Shown piece by piece: positions 41,522 through 52,838 of a DNA stretch of 64,000 bases. Both the position numbers and the translations under genes were made by a program. The stretch comes from Fragilariopsis cylindrus CCMP1102 (Eukaryota > Bacillariophyta > Bacillariophyceae > Bacillariales > Bacillariaceae), in NCBI GenBank assembly GCA_900095095.1, contig FMBT01000368.1, forward strand, positions 124,001 through 188,000, written 5' to 3'. The notes beneath the pieces were generated by a model, which was given only the letters and a program-made list of their open reading frames with translations, was not told the origin of the DNA and did not search any database. How positions within the stretch are numbered: the stretch's first letter is position 1; every line of letters begins with the position of its first letter.

Positions 41522-42637
41522 ATGGAGCACTTTGATGGCATGGTTTCCGCCCGTGGTGGTAATAGTGGGGTTGTACGAGCGGCAGGTGTAAATCATGAAG
41601 CAACTACGACAGCATCAACTCCACCATATGGTAACTTGTTCATTGCCGCTGCGGCCCCACCATCACCCATTCGAAGACTTAGAGTTTCAGGAGTGCCACA
41701 TGCTCAACTAGTCCAAGGCTTACACAATCTTCGTGAACACAGCAAGGGCAAAGATCATAATACCAAAAAATCTTATGAACCTAAGAGAGCAGAATTTCTT
41801 GAATTTTGTGATAAAGTATATGGGTATCTGCCATCCGATCAAAAGCAACAGGTATGTCCTGACAAGGCAATAAGATACATGATGTATGTTGCTTTTAGAG
41901 AACAGAAGAAGAGAGGAAAAAAAAGAGATAGCTCTGATAATTCTAAAGATAAGTTCATCCATTCTGAATATGAGAGGATTTTCAGTAAAGTTGCTGGACT
42001 GTCAAGTCCTGATGCATACCCTGAAATTGAACCGAAGAATGGTATAGGCTATAATGTTATGCTGTCAAGTAAGGCCGCTATTCTACAGCTATGGAAGGAG
42101 CAACATGAAAGAAATGTAAACAGCTATACCAAGGATGCTATTTTTGGCATTACTTTTGATAATATCATGGATCATGTGAAACTACGCAAACCAAGAGCTG
42201 ATAAGAAGAACTTTAAGGAGAAGATTGATCATGCGTCTGCACCTTTGGGTGCTGTGAAACACATCAAGGATTTGGAGAATTATTTTTTCCAGTATGGATT
42301 CAATCGGACAGATGGAAGACAAGTTTTTGCTAGTCTTCGGAACAGATATATCTTTTTACATACATGTCACGGCATACTAAGAGGTGAGAGTTTATTCAAA
42401 GGAGAATTATCCGATGAGTTTGGAATTGAGTGCCAACGAGAAGATGATCCACACCAATTCTATATTGCCATCATGCAGATAGCAACGGGTAAGACCAATA
42501 ATGGTGTGAAACTTTTTGGAAGAGTAGGACGGCACATTGATCTTTATTATTTACAGTACATTACTGACGCGATTAGTGTCAATCAAGGATTATTTAATCA
42601 CGGATGGGCCTGTGCATATTTAAATTTCAAATTATAA
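41522..42637 (+). CDS. Crypton-like tyrosine recombinase, C-terminally truncated
   Basis: 371-aa ORF, ATG at 41522, 182 bp right of the piggyBac TTAA. The helical N-terminal domain (SYEPKRAEFLEFCDKVYG) is followed by a segment like the Ndc10/Crypton recombinase core: LRNRYIFLHTCHGILRGESLFKGELSD contains the putative first catalytic Arg, and IAIMQIATGKTNNGVKLFGRVGRHID matches the next strand pair. The H-x-x-R and nucleophile Tyr region is missing: after about residue 355 the frame ends in YITDAISVNQGLFNHG. So it is either a degraded copy or a domesticated DNA-binding remnant. Confidence 0.55.
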   Translation: MEHFDGMVSARGGNSGVVRAAGVNHEATTTASTPPYGNLFIAAAAPPSPIRRLRVSGVPHAQLVQGLHNLREHSKGKDHNTKKSYEPKRAEFLEFCDKVYGYLPSDQKQQVCPDKAIRYMMYVAFREQKKRGKKRDSSDNSKDKFIHSEYERIFSKVAGLSSPDAYPEIEPKNGIGYNVMLSSKAAILQLWKEQHERNVNSYTKDAIFGITFDNIMDHVKLRKPRADKKNFKEKIDHASAPLGAVKHIKDLENYFFQYGFNRTDGRQVFASLRNRYIFLHTCHGILRGESLFKGELSDEFGIECQREDDPHQFYIAIMQIATGKTNNGVKLFGRVGRHIDLYYLQYITDAISVNQGLFNHGWACAYLNFKL

Positions 42638-42809
42638 ATGATAAGACTATTGTTTAAAATGAGAATGAACGATAGAAACACCAACCAACGTCATATGCAC
42701 CGGTGAATATGATAGAAGCAGCAAGGATCTATTGCATAGTGTATTTGAGCATCATAATATTGGAGACGATCCATGAATTATAGCATAGTAGAGAGATAGC
42801 AGAGATGAG

Positions 42810-44312
42810 ATGAGATCAAAAACTCTTCAATACTACAGAGTTTCTATTCTTTTGCTTCTCTTTCTGTCCGTATCATATTATGCCAATCTACATGATGAAT
42901 GGATTAAGCTACAGGGAAAGGAGGATGAAACCGTAATGTCTGGAAAACTCGACGTCGTTATCAGGAGAAAAATAATTTCAACAACGATGGAAAACCAGAT
43001 AAAAAGTGAAGAGATGAAGCGATTAGAAAATATAACCAGTAATGTCCTTACGGTGCACAGTGCCGAAACATCGTCATTCGAAACTTTTCCTCCCACGCAA
43101 CATTCTGCGAGTGCGGTATTGACCATGACTTCATCTGCTCTATTATTACATCATACCAGTGAGAACGCAAGCAATAATGATAGTACTATTTCTTCCAATT
43201 ATACAATTAATATCGTGAATATAGAAGACAATGAATCATTCCTATGGCGAGGTGCTCAGTCACGGCTGTGTACACATATCAAAAAAGAGAAACGTAAAAT
43301 GATTGCTACTAATAATAAATCAGTAGTAAAACAAAAAATACAATTGGTCCTGGTCATTCCATGCAAAAAATATCACGAGCGGCACCAGCATGGTAATTTC
43401 ATGCTTGGGTTTTATGCAATGAAACTTGCTGCAATGGCATATCAGGTAGATTTTTCATTTCGTTGCGAGGAAGATGAAGGCCAACAATACTTGTTGTGGT
43501 GGCTACAATCAAAAGAACACCTTGGAGAGACAATATCATCGTCTTCGTCATTATCAACTTTATCTACAGGTACAAACATAGTACACATCGAAAACTATGA
43601 TTATTCAGTTAATCATGACTTGTATAGTCCTCCACAACCAACAACTGATGTTGCTTGTCGAGGAATGGGCTACGTTGCTCTACACTACGCTTCTGAGTAT
43701 GCTATGAAAGACTTACGTCGCATGGCGATGGAATTGCTCCCTTCGATGCATAATAAAGGAATGATAATAGATGAGGTGGCAATTCATCTCCGGTGTGGTG
43801 ATATTCTCAACCCCAACAGTATCTCACGGAATGATAAAAACTATGGACTGATACAATTCCAAGCGTACCGTAAGAGAATTCCACCAACAGTCAATTCGAT
43901 TGGAATCGTTACGGCTCCATTTGAAGAAGAAAACAGACGAAAACAAGATCATGGATCTGGATTATTATGTCAGACACTTGTTCAGAAGTTGGTAGACTAC
44001 CTTCAAACACATTTTCCAAGCACGGCAATCCATATTCGTAATGATCCTAGTGAGAGCATTCCTGAGGTAGTATCACGATTGATACTGGCCAAGCACAATT
44101 TTTGCGTTCGAAGTACGTTTTGTTTATTTCCCTCTATCGCGTCATACGGTATCAGTCATGTACAAAGCGGTGGTACTGCCTATTTCTTCAACGAGATTTC
44201 AAAGGTCTACAATAATATCAATCTGATGGATGAGCCATTTTTGGTCACACATGATATCAAAGATAGAGGCTTCCATTCGACTCTTCAATGGCTTACTGGA
44301 AGCAACATGTAG
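42810..44312 (+). CDS. Putative Golgi type II glycosyltransferase (fucosyltransferase-like)
   Basis: 500 aa, ATG at 42810. A signal anchor (YYRVSILLLLFLSVSYYA) places it as a type II membrane protein, followed by a stem with possible N-glycosylation sites. The luminal part includes LVLVIPCKKYHERHQHGNFMLGF, CRGMGYVALHYASEY and DEVAIHLRCGDIL, an H-x-R-x-G-D motif like the nucleotide-sugar loop of fucosyltransferase-type enzymes; then a C-terminal SPSIAS-like segment (CLFPSIASYGISHVQSGGTAYFF). The family assignment is by motif; donor and acceptor are unknown. Confidence 0.6.
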   Translation: MRSKTLQYYRVSILLLLFLSVSYYANLHDEWIKLQGKEDETVMSGKLDVVIRRKIISTTMENQIKSEEMKRLENITSNVLTVHSAETSSFETFPPTQHSASAVLTMTSSALLLHHTSENASNNDSTISSNYTINIVNIEDNESFLWRGAQSRLCTHIKKEKRKMIATNNKSVVKQKIQLVLVIPCKKYHERHQHGNFMLGFYAMKLAAMAYQVDFSFRCEEDEGQQYLLWWLQSKEHLGETISSSSSLSTLSTGTNIVHIENYDYSVNHDLYSPPQPTTDVACRGMGYVALHYASEYAMKDLRRMAMELLPSMHNKGMIIDEVAIHLRCGDILNPNSISRNDKNYGLIQFQAYRKRIPPTVNSIGIVTAPFEEENRRKQDHGSGLLCQTLVQKLVDYLQTHFPSTAIHIRNDPSESIPEVVSRLILAKHNFCVRSTFCLFPSIASYGISHVQSGGTAYFFNEISKVYNNINLMDEPFLVTHDIKDRGFHSTLQWLTGSNM

Positions 44313-44379
44313 ATAATCATACTAGAACCATTTTTCGTATGCATTTCCTATGAATGTTGAGCTTATATTAACACACACA

Positions 44380-44393
<14 letters not shown>

Positions 44394-44417
<24 letters not shown>
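44394..44417. repeat. (TA)n microsatellite
   Basis: TA run in the spacer between the glycosyltransferase and MsrB 3' ends. Confidence 0.85.
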
Positions 44418-44419
<2 letters not shown>

Positions 44420-44608
44420 ACTACAATGCAAGGCATAGTGAAGTAGAAGATTTCATTTCTTACTTCTATAGTATGTATTTATAAAGGTGTAACAATTTTA
44501 GACGGCTCTCGATCAATATAGCAGCGACAGAACAGCAAGTATAGCAATAATATAGCTGCAAGAAGAAGGAATCGTTCCTTCTTCATTTTGTACGTCCGTC
44601 ATATCAAA

Positions 44609-45361
44609 TTAACTGAAATAGTAGTTAACTTTGGTGGGTACTTCATCCCCAACAACTACCGTCCCCTCATCCGGCTTAAAATTTAACGCTACGCCATCAA
44701 TACAAAACCTTTTTCCAGTTTTTTCTGCAGGTGTACCAGGAAAGATGTAGCCGTCATTGAATAAGTCTCCCATGTGTCCACCACAATTCTTACAACGTAC
44801 TTCAGATCCTCCTAAGGTAGCTGCTAACATATTTTTTTTTTCTACCTCTACACCAACTAAAGCGCTTGCAAAACTTGGCCAACCGGTACCGCTATGGAAT
44901 TTTTCCTTTGAGAGGAATAGTGGGGTACTACAACCTGCACAATTATACGTTCCAGTACGTTCTTCCGCTTCTAGGACAGATGAATATTGCTGTTCGGTTC
45001 CACCAGTCCTAAGAATGTTGTATTGGCGCGTTGTTAATGTACTTTTCCATTCGTCATCACTTTTTTGAAGATTATAACCATCAGAACGTGATTTAGTGGC
45101 TGCTTGACTCGTAGCTGGCAGACCAGCCGTAGCGGCGGTGAGAATAGCCATTTGCATCATAGATCGTCGCTTTTGACTGTCAGCAGACGATGACGACGAC
45201 GACGACAAACCATTATTATTGTCATTATTTGAAACGGCTGTCAATCTACTTGTACTTTCAGTTCTTCGCTGTTGTTGAACGAATGCGGAAGCTGTATTAT
45301 GGCTATCCAATAACAAACACAGAAGCACTGCAGCAGCAACAACAAAAGACCTGTTCGTCAT
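44609..45361 (-). CDS. msrB: Peptide methionine-(R)-S-oxide reductase MsrB, thylakoid lumen type
   Basis: Repairs oxidised methionine. The frame is open further upstream, but I chose ATG at 45361 because it begins a textbook signal peptide (MTNRSFVVAAAVLLCLLLDS) ending in ASAF (residues 24-27), the diatom plastid signature. A second signal follows, RRSMMQMAILTAATAGLPATSQA, which resembles a twin-arginine thylakoid transfer domain. The catalytic domain has two Zn CxxC pairs (CAGC, CKNC), FHSGTGWPSF, GGHMGDLFNDG and the catalytic Cys in KRFCIDGVALNF (where others have RYCINS). The nucleophile is Cys, not Sec, despite the selenium gene at 63 kb. Confidence 0.96.
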   Translation of the reverse strand: MTNRSFVVAAAVLLCLLLDSHNTASAFVQQQRRTESTSRLTAVSNNDNNNGLSSSSSSSADSQKRRSMMQMAILTAATAGLPATSQAATKSRSDGYNLQKSDDEWKSTLTTRQYNILRTGGTEQQYSSVLEAEERTGTYNCAGCSTPLFLSKEKFHSGTGWPSFASALVGVEVEKKNMLAATLGGSEVRCKNCGGHMGDLFNDGYIFPGTPAEKTGKRFCIDGVALNFKPDEGTVVVGDEVPTKVNYYFS

Positions 45362-45665
45362 CTTCTCTTTTTCTTGTAGTGATAGAGTAGATTCTCGTTT
45401 CAACTTCAAAATTCTTGAATGTATGAATCACTTCGTTCATTGATCAAAGCATCGAGAGTCAAGAGAACGACGAACGTTAAAAAGCAAAAGATTAAGATCT
45501 GGGATCTAGTCCGTGATCAAATCCAGTCCCGCATCCACCATCACAACACATTGCACTCCACCATCACAAAACTACAATAACACAACCCACGATCGGTCGA
45601 CATACATTCTTAGTATTAGTAATAATAGAACAAACATCGAAAAGTAGCACTACCATCGCTAAAAA

Positions 45666-46598
45666 ATGAATACCATACGTGAGATTGAAAAGATCAATCA
45701 ACAAGAATTGGACCTTGGGATCGCTGGAACGTCCGCTTCATGGCATACGCAATTTGCTAATTCCGCTTGGTGTTATTTAGGAAATATCGATCATCAACTT
45801 ACCGAAGGTGATATCTTGTGTATAATGAGTCAATTCGGTGAAGTAGAAGATATCCATTTAGTTCGTGATGAGGAAACAGGAAAATCACGTGGTTTTGCTT
45901 TTTTGAAATATGAAGATTCAAGGAGTTGTATATTAGCAGTCGATAATCTATGTGGTGTGTTAGTGTTGGGAAGATCACTTCGAGTGGATCATGTTGAGCA
46001 GTATCGATTGCCGAAAAAATTACAGGAACAGGAAGAATCTAAGGTAGCAGGTGCAGAACAAAAACAAATTAACGATGGTTCTGCTGGACACGCTTATAAG
46101 GATATGGAATTAGAAAACAATTATAATATCCATGAAGGGATGGATTTATTTGCGCCACCACTACCCTCCTCCAAAAATGACAACAATAATAACAAAACAA
46201 AAAACATGATGAAAGATAAAAGTAACGACGAAGAACACAAAAAACAAGAAAAATTGAAACGCAAAGAAGATCGAAAAAGACAACGAGAAGAAAAAGAACA
46301 AAGAAAACGAAGAAGAGAAGAAAAAAGAGAAATGAGTGAAGAAAAAAAGCGACAGAAACGATCACACAAGCATCGGCGGCGTAGTAGAAGCGGCGACGAC
46401 GACGACAGTGGTAGTGACGATGGCAATGATAATGGCGACGGAAAAAAAGTTAGTAAAAGAAGTGATATAAAATCAAAAGATACAATAGATGATTGTAATG
46501 ACAACGATACAGAACGAAGAAGAAAAGAGCGTAAACGACATCGGAGCAATCATTCATCGTCGTCCAGTAGATCTAAAAACGACAAACAAGATACTTAG
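45666..46598 (+). CDS. RBMX2: RBMX2/Ist3, RES-complex splicing factor
   Basis: Binds the U2 snRNP and activated spliceosome as part of the retention and splicing (RES) complex. 310 aa, single exon, ATG at 45666. The N-terminus (MNTIREIEKINQQELDLGI...SWHTQFANSAW) and the RRM are diagnostic: RNP2 CYLGNI, LTEGDILCIMSQFGEVEDI, RNP1 KSRGFAFLKYED, ending GRSLRVDHVEQYRLPKK. The C-terminal half is an Arg/Lys/Glu and SR-rich tail typical of splicing factors. Confidence 0.95.
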   Translation: MNTIREIEKINQQELDLGIAGTSASWHTQFANSAWCYLGNIDHQLTEGDILCIMSQFGEVEDIHLVRDEETGKSRGFAFLKYEDSRSCILAVDNLCGVLVLGRSLRVDHVEQYRLPKKLQEQEESKVAGAEQKQINDGSAGHAYKDMELENNYNIHEGMDLFAPPLPSSKNDNNNNKTKNMMKDKSNDEEHKKQEKLKRKEDRKRQREEKEQRKRRREEKREMSEEKKRQKRSHKHRRRSRSGDDDDSGSDDGNDNGDGKKVSKRSDIKSKDTIDDCNDNDTERRRKERKRHRSNHSSSSSRSKNDKQDT

Positions 46599-47813
46599 AA
46601 TAAAAATACGAAAGTTGTACGATGGCAAATCCCTTTTACGGTCCTTGTTTCTAAACCGACTGTCGTCTACGACACACGCAGCATCTTCTCGTGTTGTTTT
46701 GAGAAGTAGGAGGCATCGCTTGTTGTTGTTGCTGTTGTTTTCTTTAGTATTCGGATTAGTATTTTAATTCAATTACAATTTATTTAGACATATCAAATGC
46801 ATATTCATTGACGCTATCATCGCATTTGTTTGCCCAATTATCACTGAGACCTACCATCTAAGATTATAATAAATGGTATGTCATACATGCATCCCTTCAA
46901 TGGACCACAACTTAATTCTTCCTTTTTTATCATGAGAGAAGCTAGGTTGGTGATTAATGATGTACATCATGATAAGGATACTGAGATGAAAATCAAGTAG
47001 AATTGGATGATGATGTATTCTCTGTATTCACTCCACAAACACCTACCTACTGCTGAAGATTTCTTGATTATACTCATGTTGTTGCTGGAGATACCAACAT
47101 GGAATCCTTGCTCTGAATCATTTGCAACTACATGTTTTCCTGAGATTAATGCCAAAAAATCCTTCTCCATCAAGGGGGGGGGGTGGGGGGGGTGAATCTG
47201 ATGACCTGGTACTACATGCGAATTCTTTGCTTGCTTGGTTGATGAGGATCTCCTTAATCATATTATATTGATACCAAGGTCATCATGTGGTGTTTGCTTG
47301 ATTTTAGACTACAATACTACTACGGGACAACTTTCACGCGCAAATGTATTTTTATCTACTAAGTATCCATAAACAAGCGTTAAAAATATAATTTAAAATA
47401 AGCCCGTGTTCATGCAACGCACGCCTTCTTCGTCGCTAAGTTTATCAAACGAACTGCATGCTGTTATCGGCAGAATTTTCTCATATTTTTACGGACGTAC
47501 TGTAGCGTAATAGCGTAATTCAGTAATACTAAGTAACACAAAGATTGAAAGCATAAACAAATTATAATTCGACGCCTTGAACAAGTACTTTGTACCTACA
47601 GTACTGTAGCTAGTCGAGACTTCTAAGTGCTTAGACCTTGTTACAAGAAGTTGTTCTCTTTACTTGTGTGGCCGCAATACAATCCTGGTCGCTGGCTGAT
47701 CGTTGCTGACTGATCTCTACCATCACAAAAATTAACATACACATAAAACATACCGGTAAAAAGCTGAGAGAGAGGGAGAGAGACGTGTATCGCGTATTTT
47801 TTAAAGGAGTGCG
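46599..47813. other. Intergenic, 1.2 kb, possible degraded element
   Basis: About 46900-47250 has a codon-like texture in broken frames (for example VELDDDVFSVFTPQTP) unlike the flanking spacer, suggesting an old transposon or gene remnant. It includes a G10-T-G8 tract at 47174-47192. No intact gene found. Confidence 0.4.
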
Positions 47814-50800
47814 ATGCCGTCCGAAGATCCAGCAAAAACAATCGAGGCTCCGGCTGTTGATAAAAGAATAACTAAGACGGCGACAACACCCGGTTCTAAT
47901 AGAAGTACTCGACGCAAGCCGCATAAGACCCCGCCAACTCATCCATCGAAGAATCATCATTCTTCTTCTCGACGTAATGACGGTTCGCCGAGAAAAGCCA
48001 GTAGTGGTGGTATCAGTAGCAAAACATCTCCAAATAAATGCATATGTGGTCTTGGTGTGACATGTAATGGTATGACGCAAGCTTTTCGGATGCTACAAGA
48101 TCCGAGATCATACTGTGTAGAATTGCCACGATACAGAAAAGATCCACCAGCATTTAAATACGTCTTTCGAAACAATTTACGTCAGGCCTATCTACGACAG
48201 CTGGTTCGACAAAATCCCACCAATAACGAATTGCTACTAGAATTAATAGCGTCGTCCGACAGAAAAGAAAGTTCGACAGATAGTTACGTTCCCAAACGAT
48301 GTTACGTCGCCCTTCATCATTTCCATCCAACTGTTGTTCGGGCCTTTTATGAAAATCCGCTAACATCGGCACAAAAACATAGAGTTCCGATAAGTATTAC
48401 CGAACACGAACTTAATGAACTTGAGATGGAATGTTACAAAGATGATCAAATCTTGTCGGTTAGTGGCATTCCCACCGGTGGATACTACTTCACTCCTAGC
48501 TACGCACATAAAAAAGCCCACGAGGACTTAAAAGTATTAATAAAAACCTGGAAGTTGCCGCGAAAAACTAAACAGAAAAGGTCTAGTCCAGGTATAAGTA
48601 AAAATGTTCCAAACAATATTGAGATAACAACTCCCAAAAACGACGAAGAGAAACTGGCTAAACCCGACTCTAGTTTTAAAGAAGAGAAACAAAAAGACGC
48701 TAAGAACGACAGTGATGAAGTAATAAATGAAGTAACAAATAGTCCATCAGATAAAGATGATACTGACAAGAATAAAAATGATACAATGAATGAATTCGAA
48801 GTTGGTGATGGTGATGGTGACGATACTTTTGCCACTTCATTTGCTGGCGAAGAATTTGATAAAATTTGGGGCAAGTCTTCCAAAAGAGAAATCGAATCTA
48901 GCGTCGTCAGTGATACAATCATAGAGGAGGAAGACGACCAAGCGATCAAGGAAGAAGAAAATGACGAGATAGGTGATCGTTCGGTAGACGCAGCGGTAGA
49001 TGCTGATGAGAGTGCACAACACACCAGTAGAGACTCTCTTTCGTCGCGACGGTCCGTTGATCGCCCTTGGGCAACTCCAAAGTACAGGAGAGATCGAGAC
49101 AATGCACCGAGAAGGGTATCTGGAGCTGCCGATTATATCGATCCGAATGCTTGTGAATTAAATAGCAAGCTTGCAGCCACATCAGAAATAATTGATGACG
49201 GAGAAGATATTGCTAGAATTGCAGCAGATATGACAGTGTTCCAAATACACCGAGAAGAAAAGAACGATGTAGTATCACCTATGTCTTCTATTCCAGGCTC
49301 CCCTAAACGGTATTATTCTGCTAAGACTCCGTATTCCCCCAGTCGCCGACCTGATGATGATGCAGTGTCTCTAAGCAGTGCAGAAAGTGGCACCTCTTAC
49401 GAAAAATACGTGAAGCTCGATCATCAACTTCCAGGTACGGATCCTACCTTGCGAATCCAAGTACACAATGATTTAATTGCTTGGGAATCAAAGCGACGAT
49501 CAGATCTTGCTCAACAATTAGAGTACAATCGCGAACGATGGAAAGCTGCTTGCAACGTTATGAATGATGGTATAGTAGAGGCACAGCATGCTGAAAGGTT
49601 GATTTTAGGTATTTCAAAAGCTTCGAGGCTTTTTGCTAACTCTCTTCGTGCAGTATACGATGACAAATTGTTGGATGATAAAGGGAATACCGTCAAGAAT
49701 TCGTTTCTCCAGAATCGCCTCGCAAAACAGAGAAGTGGGTTTGAATATTCCATCGAGAGTTCTGCTGAAGATTCGAAACAAGGGCCGGGACAATCAATCC
49801 TACTTGACTCTATCGTTAATGCACAATTAGAAGTAGCTAAGGCATTCATCGAAAACTCGGAGCATACGGAACAAGAAATTTTGCCAGAACTCACCGAATT
49901 GAAGGAAGATATCCAAAAGAATTCTCGAGAACTCGAGTCGATTGGCGATGCCGTTATTTTGGAATTGAAGCGGTCAGAAATTGAAGTAAAAAATATCTGG
50001 GGTAAGTGCCATATAAATTCAGCCGCATGTTATATTTTGCTGTGTTTTCATTAAGTAAATATCTCTACCACGGATTACACCTTAAACATGTCGTTTCATT
50101 TTAAAGATGTATTTGATGCGATGGTTACCGGGGATCTAATGGAATATTCTGTACATGGTAGCGCACATGGCGGAAGCTCCCATGGTGGAAGCTTTCATTC
50201 TTCTTCACTGACAGGTGGTTCTGGTAGTGTTCATGGATTCTTAACTCCTGGGAATGACAATGAAGCTCCAATCGTCTCTTCGGCTCAATCCCCTCACGTG
50301 AAGAGTGCATTCCATCAGCTTGGTCGTGTTGAAGATGGATGGCTCATAGAAATGTATTACAAATCGGCAGTGGCGTATCAACGATCCGTCTTCGGTGCAG
50401 CCGATATGGAGCTTCGTAATCTATTTCAAGAAATAACAACGCTAGAAGAAACACGATTTAGAAAATTGCACCAATTAATGCTTGCGTTTGCCCCGCGGCA
50501 AAGGAGGCTATTTAATAAGTTACCTGAGGAGCTAAAGAATGTTTTAGAAAACCTAGTAGGATTGCGAATTGACGAAGAATCGTTGCAGAAGGTTCTTGAT
50601 GAATCGGTTCAAGATCGATCTAGGGAGCATTTGAAAGGCTCTACAGCGCACAAGTCTTCGATCATGAATCGTTCCAGAGTAAACGCGCCTGTTGACTCCG
50701 CCGAAAACGAAATTGAAGATATGGAAAAAACTTATGGTAGTCCATTTGCTAGTCCTATGATTTTGCTTTCCAAGGTGGTAGAATTGAAAGCTGCTGGCTT

Positions 50801-51290
50801 GGCAAGTTTAGTGAATACGGTATGGAAGCCCGCCCTCGCAGTGGTGACAACAGAGGGAAATATGTTGGTCTTTGAGACTCCTGGCAACCCAAACAACACC
50901 ATTGAAGCCTTCAAGTCCCTTTACCCCGCAATGAATTTTGATGATCAAAACACATGGCTGGCTGGTCGGAAGGCTGATATTGTTAAGAGTTTAACTCCGA
51001 TTGTATCCCTTCGGCTCACAAAGTCCACGCTAGCAATTGTTCAAATGCGCCATAGTCAATTGGAGATCACTGAAGATACTGGTGCGGCTGCTGGATCTCG
51101 CTTTATGAACGCAGTCAAATCTGGGGTGCGGCAAACCAAAAGTACGTTATCAAGAGCACAGCAAACAAAGTGCACGTTGCGTTTGCATTCGCATTCCGAT
51201 GCCACCGATTTTGCCAACTTGCTCGAAAGAACGAAAAAAGTGCTGCATAGTCAAGCAACAAGCGGGAGATCATCCCGATTTAAATTCTAG
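47814..51290 (+). CDS. Large protein with BAR-like helical region and PH-like C-terminus
   Basis: Two exons, 47814-50001 and 50107-51290; intron 50002-50106 (GTAAGT...TTAAAG), spliced protein 1,123 aa. The N-terminal domain (CICGLGVTCNGMTQAFRML ... AYLRQLVRQNP) is unfamiliar. The middle is a long acidic disordered linker. Then comes a helical stretch (WESKRRSDLAQQLEYNRERW ... SIGDAVILELKRSEIEVKNIW) that continues across the splice into DVFDAMVTGDLMEYS and LFQEITTLEETRFRKLHQLM, resembling an F-BAR/BAR-type coiled dimerisation domain. The C-terminal 130 residues (WKPALAVVTTEGNMLVFETPG ... LRLHSHSDATDFANLLERTKK) have PH-domain texture. Probably a membrane-curvature or trafficking protein; inference. 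Confidence 0.65.
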
Positions 51291-52529
51291 ATTTATATGA
51301 ATATCTACTGATGTACTGCTGATCTTGTATCTTGGAATTGATCACTATTAAAATGCATACTAATGAATTCAATCTTATACCTCTCTGCAAGTGGCTTGAT
51401 AGAATACATATAACAATTTTTAGTGGTAGATTAGTTGAAAGTCTCTCTGCGAACTACTAGCCTGTATCTCAATGATATTTACCTTCATAATTACCTTCTT
51501 GTCTTTGTTAACGACACTTGTCTGTATGGCGCTGTACTGTATTAAACTTAGTCTATTGTCATTCTGTAGACGACAATGGTGTTGTTTAGAACTGCTAAAG
51601 ACTAGTGTAATATAGTCAATTTGGGCCTGACAATTATGTATCATTCTATTTGATTAAAGTAGATATGCGCTTGCTTGTAGTAGTAATACTATTTGGTTTG
51701 ATTTTTGTGTAAGTTGGATTTATTGTCTGTTTATTGTGTTATAGTAGAAGCTCTGTCATTATTATTTGAATAAGGGTGATGATGGTACAGGTGAGCAGGA
51801 CAAGCTGTGGTTTTCAACATCACATCCTTCATTGAGTTTCTACTTACTTTTAGCCCAGCACCCTAACAAGAGCTACTTGATTGTTACTACCCAGCCAGTG
51901 CACCTTCTAAAGCTTCCTCATTGGTTTATTTGGTAAGCTTTTATCCAAGTTCATCCTCCATGTGACAGCCTAGTCAACAGACAATTGTTTTTCAAGCAGT
52001 GCCCCACCTTTCAAAAGCTTCTTCACTAGGCCATCCAAAGTAACACTGCAAGCAAGTTGGCCAGCTCTCTTCTGAGTGATCGCCCAAATGGTATCTCTAG
52101 TTATATAAAACTTAGTGCTGGCACCAAGCACTACATTTCCAAGCACTGTATTTTGGTATGTATGTATGTATGTATGTATGGAGCCGTGTTTGTTTCAATT
52201 AGATGATGATCCTAGTCCACAGTCAACTGTGTGAAATGAATGAGCTGCTACCATATGATCTGCTGATGAATAGCTTTCCAAGTTTTGTACCAGTTTTCCT
52301 CTGAGTAGTGTCATCTTTAGCTGCTCTACTCCTATCATAATATCAATCTTACAGTACCACTGAAATGACAGTACTCTTTGCTGCTCTTCTGCTGGCTACT
52401 ATCCCTTAACAGCCTGATTATAGGTACTTTATAAGAGTACCTACGTGCGCAAAAGTGCTTTTGTCGGAAAATCAAAAACAATAACAAACTAACTTACTGG
52501 TAAAAATAATGTGAAGAAGACAAAAAAAG
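51291..52529. other. Intergenic, 1.2 kb, with degraded coding remnants
   Basis: Minus-strand reading gives fragments such as YITRDTIWAITQKRAGQL and HMVAAHSFHTVDCGL in interrupted frames, so an old mobile-element gene is likely. It includes a (GTAT)n microsatellite at 52156-52180. No intact gene. Confidence 0.45.
52156..52180. repeat. (GTAT)n microsatellite
   Basis: About six GTAT units in a row. Confidence 0.85.
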
Positions 52530-52823
52530 TGTTAGATAATATCGCGCTAGTCGACTACTTCGACTAACTATATCCAACTGTGATTCAACATAGGTGCGGT
52601 TAAACTACTGTTACAGGATTGACTCAACTGACTCAACTGCCACACCATGGATCGCCCAATAATATATGAAGATAGCCTTGTACAGAAGAACCACCAACAC
52701 ATGAGATAAGGAACACAGGATGTAAACAACATACTGAGCTCACTTTAATCTAGAACATCATTGTAACTCTAATATAACATTACCATTAACAACCACTATA
52801 TGTCTTAGTATTTACTTCTAATA
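52530..52823 (+). repeat. 5' LTR (294 bp)
   Basis: Starts TGTTAGATAATATCGCGC with an internal TAGTCGA/TCGACTA hairpin, ends TACTTCTAATA; same sequence as 54103-54396. Confidence 0.9.
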
Positions 52824-52838
52824 GTTCTAGATTAAAGT
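52824..52838 (+). other. Putative self-complementary primer-binding site
   Basis: GTTCTAGATTAAAGT lies immediately after the 5' LTR, where a reverse-transcription primer binds. It is the exact complement of ACTTTAATCTAGAAC at 52742-52756 inside the LTR. In Tf1-type elements the first bases of the RNA fold back onto the PBS and prime. The same arrangement fits here if the RNA starts near 52742. Confidence 0.6.

Noticed and set aside
46069-46549. Minus-strand hydrophobic frames over the RBMX2 tail
   Set aside because: Antisense of the Arg/Lys/Glu repeats.
48500-49102. 200-codon minus-strand frame over the BAR/PH-like gene
   Set aside because: Antisense shadow, Ser/Leu composition only.
50088-50106. 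ATG at 50088 as start of a separate 400-aa gene
   Set aside because: It lies inside the intron 50002-50106; splicing joins NIW to DVFDAMV in phase, giving one gene.
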